This document shows positions 59,362 to 64,000 of a DNA stretch of 64,000 nucleotides, one piece after another; position 1 is the stretch's first letter; every line of letters begins with the position of its first letter. Origin of the DNA: Leisingera thetidis (lineage in GTDB: Bacteria > Pseudomonadota > Alphaproteobacteria > Rhodobacterales > Rhodobacteraceae); the NCBI RefSeq assembly GCF_025857195.1, contig NZ_CP109787.1, positions 4,095,001 to 4,159,000 of the forward strand, given 5' to 3'. The notes under the pieces were generated by a model. The model was given only the letters and a program-made list of their open reading frames with translations, was not told the DNA's origin and did no database searches. The position numbers and the translations under genes were made by a program.

Positions 59362-62300
59362 CCATCCGCGACGCCGCCTCTGAGGCGCAGTTCCGCGCCG
59401 CCCGGCCCGATGCCTCCACCTGGCTGGCGGCCAATGCGGGTTCCGGCAAGACCAAGGTGCTGACCGACCGGGTGGCGCGGCTGCTGCTGCAGGGTGTGCA
59501 GCCGCAGCATATCCTCTGCCTCACCTACACCAAGGCCGCCGCCAGCGAGATGCAGAACCGGCTGTTCAAACGGCTGGGGGAATGGGCGATGCTGGACGAT
59601 CCGGCGCTGATCGCGGCGCTGACCGAGCTGGGGGAGGTCAACACCGCTGCCGAAGATCTGGCCCAGGCCCGCACCCTGTTTGCCCGCGCAATCGAGACGC
59701 CGGGCGGGCTGAAAATCCAGACCATCCATTCCTTCTGCGCCTCGCTGCTGCGCCGCTTCCCGCTGGAGGCCCGCGTCAGCCCGCAGTTTTCCGAGATGGA
59801 CGACCGCGCGGGCCAGCTGCTGCGGGCAGAGATCATGGAGGATTTTGCCCAAGGCCCGGAAACGCCGCTGGTCGATGTCCTGGCGCGCCATGTCAGTGAC
59901 AGCGATTTCGAGACGCTCACTGCTGCCATCTGCCAGCGCCGCGCCGATTTCGGCCAGCCGCTGAATTGGAACGGGCTGCTGGAGCTGTTCGAGCTGCCCG
60001 GAGGTTTTGACGAGACCGCGCTGGAGGCGCTGGTACTTCTGGGCGGCGAGGAAGAGCTGCTGCAGCGGACCCGGGAAATGCTGGGGCAGGGCGGCACCAC
60101 GGACCAGAAGGCGGCGGCAAAACTCGCGGGCATCAGCAAGCCCGGGCTCGCCGATCTGAGCACGCTTGAAAGCGTCTTTCTGACCGGGGCCGGCGCCAAG
60201 GAACCGTTCACGGCCAAGATAGACAAGTTCCCGACCAAGAAACTGCGCGAAGCCCATCTGCCGCTAATGGATCAGCTGGAACCGCTGATGCGGCGGGTGG
60301 AGGATGCGCGGGCCAAGCGCTTGGCCCTCGCCGCCGCGCGCAAGAGCCACGATCTGCACCGCTTTGCCGCTGCCTTCCTGCCGGAATACGAGCGCCGCAA
60401 GCAGCTGCGCGGCTGGCTCGACTTTGACGACCTGATCCTGAAGGCGCGGCAATTGCTGAACGACCCGGGCGTTGCCGCCTGGGTGTTGTACCGCTTGGAC
60501 GGCGGCATCGACCACATTCTGGTGGACGAGGCGCAGGACACCAGCCCAGTGCAATGGGACGTGATCGAAAAGCTGGCGCAGGAATTCACCGCCGGCGAGG
60601 GCGCGCGCTCGGACGTGGAGCGCACGATCTTTGTGGTCGGTGACAAGAAACAGTCGATCTATTCCTTCCAGGGCGCCGATCCCGACGCCTTTGACCGGAT
60701 GCAGCAGGAGTTCGGCCACCGGTTGGCGGAAACCGGGGCAGGGCTGCAGGATGCCTCGCTCGATTTCTCCTTCCGCTCTTCCGCCGCGATCCTGAAGCTG
60801 GTCGATCTGGTGTTCCGCGACAGCCCGCGCGCCGGTTTCCGAAAGGACGCACTGCACCGGGCCTTCAAATCCGATCTGCCGGGCCGGGTGGACCTGTGGC
60901 CGGTGGTCGGCAAGGTCGAGGATGACGAGGATCCTGACTGGACCAGCCCGGTCGACCGCCCCAGCAGCCGCCATCACGCGGTGATCCTGGCGGAGCGCAT
61001 CGCGCACTCGATCAAACAGATGATCAACTCCGGCGTCACCATTCCCGAGGACGGCCCCGAGCGCGGCACCTTCCAGCGCCGCCCGGTGCAGGCCGGCGAT
61101 TTCCTGATCCTGGTGCAGCGCCGCTCCGACCTGTTTTCGGAAATCATCCGCGCCTGCAAAAAGGCCGAATTGCCCATTGCCGGCGCCGACCGGCTCAAGG
61201 TAGGCGCGGAACTGGCGGTGAAGGATATCGCCGCGGTGCTGCGGTTCCTGGCGCTGCCGGAGGATTCTCTGTCGCTGGCAGAGGCTCTGAAATCGCCGCT
61301 GTTCGGCTGGAGCGAGCAAGCGCTGTTTGATCTCGCCCACCGGCGTGAGGCGATGTATCTCTGGCCGGCTTTGCGCGAGCGGGCAGAGGAATTTCCTGAA
61401 ACCATGACGGTGCTGGACGATCTGCGTGCCAATGCGGATTTCCTGCGTCCCTATGATCTGATCGAACGTATTCTGACCCGTCACTGCGGCCGCCAGAAAC
61501 TGCTAGGCCGGCTGGGCCCGGAGGCTGAGGACGGTATCAACGCATTGCTGTCACAGGCGCTAGCCTATGAGCGAACCGATGTGCCCAGCCTCACCGGCTT
61601 TTTGGTCTGGATGCAGACCGACGATCTGGAAATCAAACGCCAGATGGGTGCGGCCGGCAATATGATCCGGGTGATGTCGGTGCATGGCTCCAAGGGTCTG
61701 GAGGCGCCGATCGTGATCCTGCCGGACACTGCCAAACGGCAGCCACCGCGGGACGCCGAAATCATGCTGGCCAATGGCACGCCGGTCTGGAAACTTCCCA
61801 AGGAGCAGATGCCTGCTGCCATGCTGGCGGCCCGTGAGGCCGCCCAGGAAAAATTGCAGAATGAACGGCTGCGGCTGTTGTATGTGGCACTGACCAGGGC
61901 GGAAAAGTGGCTGATCGTCGCCGCTGCCGGCGAAGTGGGTGAACAAGGCGACAGCTGGTACCGCATGACGGAACGCGCCATGCAAGACGGCGGCGCAGTG
62001 GAACTGATCACCGAAGGTGGCACCGGCCTGCGCCTGCAGCATGGCGACTGGGACGGATTGCCATTGGTCGAGCCCGCCATTCCTGACGTTGAAAAACATA
62101 CTCTGCCCAGCGTCTTCACCCGCCCGGCCGGTCCTTACACAGCGCCGGCGCCGGCACTCAGCCCCTCTGACCTGGGCGGGGCCAAGGCTCTGCCCGGCGA
62201 CCAGGGAATGGATGAGGACACCGCCAAGGCCCGCGGCAGCCGTCTGCACCTGCTGCTGGAGCACCTGCCCGGCCGGCCGGAAGCGGACTGGCCGCAGCTG

Positions 62301-62711
62301 GCGCAGAACCTGCTGCAGAAAGCCGACGACAGCGCGGAGCTGCTGGCAGAGGCTTCAGCCGTTCTGAAAAATGCCCTCCTTTCCAATGTGTTCCGCCCGG
62401 ATACGCTGGCGGAGGTGCCCATCACTGCAGACCTGCACGGCACCCGCCTGCATGGCATCATCGACCGGCTGATCGTCACGCCGGACAAGGTCCTGGCGGT
62501 GGATTTCAAATCCAACGCCACCGTGCCGGCAACACCGGAGCAGTGCCCCGAGGGGCTGCTGCGGCAGATGGGCGCCTATGCCCATGCGCTGGCCCAGATC
62601 TACCCGGGCCGCACCATTGAAACCGCGCTGCTCTGGACCCGGAACGCGGTCCTGATGCAGTTGCCGCACGATCTTGTGACAGGCGCCCTGATGCGGCGCC
62701 TGGAACCTTGA
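59358..62711 (+). CDS. addA: Double-strand break repair helicase AddA
   Basis: A 1117-aa UvrD-family helicase-nuclease. Motif I is ANAGSGKTKVLTDRVARLLL (25-44), motif II is HILVDEAQDTSPVQWD, motif III is VVGDKKQSIYSFQGADPDAF, motif V is VMSVHGSKGLEAPIVIL and motif VI is RLLYVALTRAEKWLI. The C-terminal PD-(D/E)XK nuclease is LHGIIDRLIVTPDKVLAVDF followed by KSN. All helicase and nuclease residues look intact. Start is ATG 59358 behind GGAGG; an earlier frame start inside addB is rejected. Confidence 0.95.
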   Translation: MTIRDAASEAQFRAARPDASTWLAANAGSGKTKVLTDRVARLLLQGVQPQHILCLTYTKAAASEMQNRLFKRLGEWAMLDDPALIAALTELGEVNTAAEDLAQARTLFARAIETPGGLKIQTIHSFCASLLRRFPLEARVSPQFSEMDDRAGQLLRAEIMEDFAQGPETPLVDVLARHVSDSDFETLTAAICQRRADFGQPLNWNGLLELFELPGGFDETALEALVLLGGEEELLQRTREMLGQGGTTDQKAAAKLAGISKPGLADLSTLESVFLTGAGAKEPFTAKIDKFPTKKLREAHLPLMDQLEPLMRRVEDARAKRLALAAARKSHDLHRFAAAFLPEYERRKQLRGWLDFDDLILKARQLLNDPGVAAWVLYRLDGGIDHILVDEAQDTSPVQWDVIEKLAQEFTAGEGARSDVERTIFVVGDKKQSIYSFQGADPDAFDRMQQEFGHRLAETGAGLQDASLDFSFRSSAAILKLVDLVFRDSPRAGFRKDALHRAFKSDLPGRVDLWPVVGKVEDDEDPDWTSPVDRPSSRHHAVILAERIAHSIKQMINSGVTIPEDGPERGTFQRRPVQAGDFLILVQRRSDLFSEIIRACKKAELPIAGADRLKVGAELAVKDIAAVLRFLALPEDSLSLAEALKSPLFGWSEQALFDLAHRREAMYLWPALRERAEEFPETMTVLDDLRANADFLRPYDLIERILTRHCGRQKLLGRLGPEAEDGINALLSQALAYERTDVPSLTGFLVWMQTDDLEIKRQMGAAGNMIRVMSVHGSKGLEAPIVILPDTAKRQPPRDAEIMLANGTPVWKLPKEQMPAAMLAAREAAQEKLQNERLRLLYVALTRAEKWLIVAAAGEVGEQGDSWYRMTERAMQDGGAVELITEGGTGLRLQHGDWDGLPLVEPAIPDVEKHTLPSVFTRPAGPYTAPAPALSPSDLGGAKALPGDQGMDEDTAKARGSRLHLLLEHLPGRPEADWPQLAQNLLQKADDSAELLAEASAVLKNALLSNVFRPDTLAEVPITADLHGTRLHGIIDRLIVTPDKVLAVDFKSNATVPATPEQCPEGLLRQMGAYAHALAQIYPGRTIETALLWTRNAVLMQLPHDLVTGALMRRLEP

Positions 62712-62773
62712 CGATCGGTTAAGCCGTACCTAGGTTCCGACTCCAGTTGCCACACACTCATGGAGACATGCAT

Positions 62774-63094
62774 ATGTCCACCGTAGCCGTCACCGACGCC
62801 ACTTTTGACGCCGAAGTCAAGAACTCCGATATCCCCGTTGTGGTGGATTTCTGGGCTGAGTGGTGCGGTCCCTGTAAGCAGATCGGCCCGGCTCTGGAAG
62901 AGCTTGCCGCAGAATTCGGCGGCAAGGTGAAGATTGCCAAGGTCGACGTTGACAGCAATCCGAATTCTGCTGCCGCCATGGGCGTGCGCGGCATCCCGGC
63001 GCTGTTCATCTTCAAGGACGGTCAGGTGATCTCGAACCGTGCCGGCGCCGCTCCCAAAGCCGCGCTGCAGAGCTGGATCGAAGAATCGATCTGA
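62774..63094 (+). CDS. trxA: Thioredoxin
   Basis: A 106-aa thioredoxin with the canonical active site [19 protein letters not shown] (Cys31, Cys34) and the cis-proline loop [15 protein letters not shown]. It is the main protein disulfide reductant and would serve MsrA/MsrB in this window. Start at ATG 62774, 7 bp after GGAGA; another ATG two codons earlier is too close to it. It follows addA by 62 bp and ends in its own terminator. Confidence 0.97.
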   Translation: MSTVAVTDATFDAEVKNSDIPVVVDFWAEWCGPCKQIGPALEELAAEFGGKVKIAKVDVDSNPNSAAAMGVRGIPALFIFKDGQVISNRAGAAPKAALQSWIEESI

Positions 63095-63121
63095 GCCTGA
63101 TCCCATTTCGGATTTCAGAGG

Positions 63122-63147
63122 GCTGTCCCCGCGGGGGCAGCTTTTTT
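63122..63147 (+). terminator. Terminator after trxA
   Basis: GCTGTCCCC-GC-GGGGGCAGC (one T-G pair) followed by six T residues. Confidence 0.92.
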
Positions 63148-63245
63148 GTCTCTACTGTCTGGGGCGACAGCCGGCCTCAAACTGGCTCTTTCCTTTGCAC
63201 CCTTTGCCTGCAACGCTCCGCCCGGGAACGGGTAGAGGAGGCGAC

Positions 63246-63593
63246 ATGGCCAAGACACGGGTATTGGTGGAATTCGGCATGGGCACATCGCTCAGGCGCG
63301 AAGACTACACCGAAGCCGCCCGCCGCGCGATCAGGGATGCGCTGTGGCACAACTCCGTCAGTATGGCGGAACTGTTTGATTTCTCGAAAGAAGACATGAT
63401 CATCGACGCTGAGATCGGGGTCCGGAAACCGGAAGCGGTAGACCAGGACGCGCTGTTGGAGATCTTCCCCTACGGCCGGCCCAGCATCCGGATTGTGGAA
63501 GGCGGGCTCGACATTGAAAAACCCCATGGCGGTCGCACGGTGATCGCCAATGCGGCGGTGATTGTGTCGTTTGACATGGAGGCCGCGGAATGA
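63246..63593 (+). CDS. Lin0512 family protein, first copy
   Basis: A 115-aa protein of the uncharacterised Lin0512 family. EFGMGTSLRREDYTEAARRA is the shared N-terminal block, followed by IRDALWHNSVSM, a DMIIDAEIGVRKPEAVDQDA strand-loop, and GGLDIEKPHGGRTVIANAAV near the end. The conserved positions (G-G-D-Y-T-A-A-R-A and the PE pair) recur in its neighbour. Function unknown. GTAGAGGAGG lies 5 bp upstream of the ATG. The stop overlaps the next gene (ATGA). Confidence 0.82.
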   Translation: MAKTRVLVEFGMGTSLRREDYTEAARRAIRDALWHNSVSMAELFDFSKEDMIIDAEIGVRKPEAVDQDALLEIFPYGRPSIRIVEGGLDIEKPHGGRTVIANAAVIVSFDMEAAE

Positions 63594-63961
63594 GTGAAAA
63601 ACGCATCATTCTGGAAATGGGCACCGGCAACGACCTTTATGGCCAGGACTATACCAAGGCCGCCCGCCGTGCAGTGCAGGACGCCTTGCATCATTCCTCA
63701 ATCACCCTGTTTTCAAAACTGGGGATCAGCCACGGCGACATTCGGGTGGAGGTGACCATCGGTGTGCAGCAGCCTGAGGCGGTGGACTGCGGTCTTGTGG
63801 CACAGGATCTGCCCCGGGGCCGGGCCAGCGTGTGCGCGGTCAAAGGCGGGCTGGATGTGGAGGACGCCGGGGCCGGCACCCGCCATGTGGTTGCCACCGC
63901 TGCGATCGAAGCCTGGCTGCCGGATCAGGCCGGCAAATACAAAACCAGCACTCCGAAATGA
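63590..63961 (+). CDS. Lin0512 family protein, second copy
   Basis: A 123-aa paralogue of the preceding protein with the same block order: EMGTGNDLYGQDYTKAARRA, then VQDALHHSSITLFS, VEVTIGVQQPEAVDCGLVAQ, and GGLDVEDAGAGTRHVVATAA. By eye somewhat under half of aligned residues match the first copy. Translational coupling (4-bp overlap) suggests the two form a hetero-oligomer. A hairpin AGCCGCCC-N6-GGGCGGCT follows the stop. Confidence 0.82.
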   Translation: MSEKRIILEMGTGNDLYGQDYTKAARRAVQDALHHSSITLFSKLGISHGDIRVEVTIGVQQPEAVDCGLVAQDLPRGRASVCAVKGGLDVEDAGAGTRHVVATAAIEAWLPDQAGKYKTSTPK

Positions 63962-63965
63962 ATAA

Positions 63966-63987
63966 AGCCGCCCGTAGCAGGGCGGCT
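63966..63987 (+). terminator. Hairpin after the Lin0512 pair
   Basis: AGCCGCCC-GTAGCA-GGGCGGCT, 8-bp perfect stem, followed by CATTC with only a weak T run before the window ends. Confidence 0.7.
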
Positions 63988-64000
63988 CATTCAGGACTCT

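Overview
The window is about 64 kb of high-GC alphaproteobacterial chromosome. Gene content points to the Roseobacter group of Rhodobacteraceae, probably near Leisingera, Phaeobacter or Ruegeria. That inference rests on petP-petR, a regB/senC/regA locus near ahcY, a PAS-only DivL-like protein beside addBA, the HemY/Mic60/HemD/TsaD locus and a complex I NDUFA9-like protein. No rRNA, CRISPR array, phage, transposase or integrase is visible. There is one tRNA, tRNA-Leu(CAG). Genes are dense, often overlap by ATGA, and most are conserved housekeeping functions.

Layout. 0-1.4 kb: end of a LysR regulator, then two decayed genes (an SPW-type membrane protein and an AraC regulator). 1.4-3.7 kb: ilvE diverges from petP-petR. 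3.7-7.8 kb: histone-deacetylase-like gene, xseB, ispA and dxs (start of isoprenoid synthesis). 7.8-10 kb: SDR protein with a small trailing ORF, a divergent methyltransferase, then about 290 bp packed with hairpins. 10-15.6 kb: acyl-CoA module (CaiD-like hydratase, ADP-forming CoA ligase, Rdx/SelW-like protein, acyl-CoA dehydrogenase) with a divergent GlxA-type regulator. 15.6-21.2 kb: DUF2157 membrane protein, VOC protein, adenine deaminase overlapping AMP nucleosidase, HU. 21.3-24.7 kb: LysE and EamA transporters, DUF4202, msrB-msrA. 24.8-29.5 kb (minus strand): mtgA, GST, queG and a hydantoinase-A-like gene. 29.7-36.2 kb (minus): gltD, a GFA-fold gene, gltB. 36.4-39.1 kb: uppP, NDUFA9-like, globin, tRNA-Leu. 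39.2-46.1 kb: hemD, Mic60-like and hemY-like on the minus strand, diverging from tsaD-gpsA-YciI-EVE, then DUF1761. 46.1-48.5 kb: a non-coding stretch with hairpins, DUF899, ahcY. 48.7-52.6 kb: secreted protein, HD hydrolase and the RegBA redox regulon locus. 52.6-64 kb: divL-like, tsaE, amgK, murU, addB, addA, trxA and two Lin0512 genes.

Two kinds of repeat run through the intergenic spaces. A roughly 33-bp element with core GGATATTTT-N2-GCCAGATGAAG occurs six times. Two of its copies are extended to about 70 bp, are inverted relative to each other, and bracket GST-mtgA. The other kind is clusters of short GC-rich hairpins, best seen at 9.75-10.04 kb.

I see no clearly new multi-gene system. 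The best leads are: the CtrA-type box in front of the DivL-like gene; one 19-bp palindrome shared by the petP and gltD promoters; the hairpin cluster; the inverted repeat pair; a GFA gene embedded in the glt operon; the paired Lin0512 genes; and a possible small RNA at 46.1-46.4 kb. Start codons were chosen from ribosome-binding sites, overlaps and family lengths. All functions come from recognising motifs by eye, without a database search.
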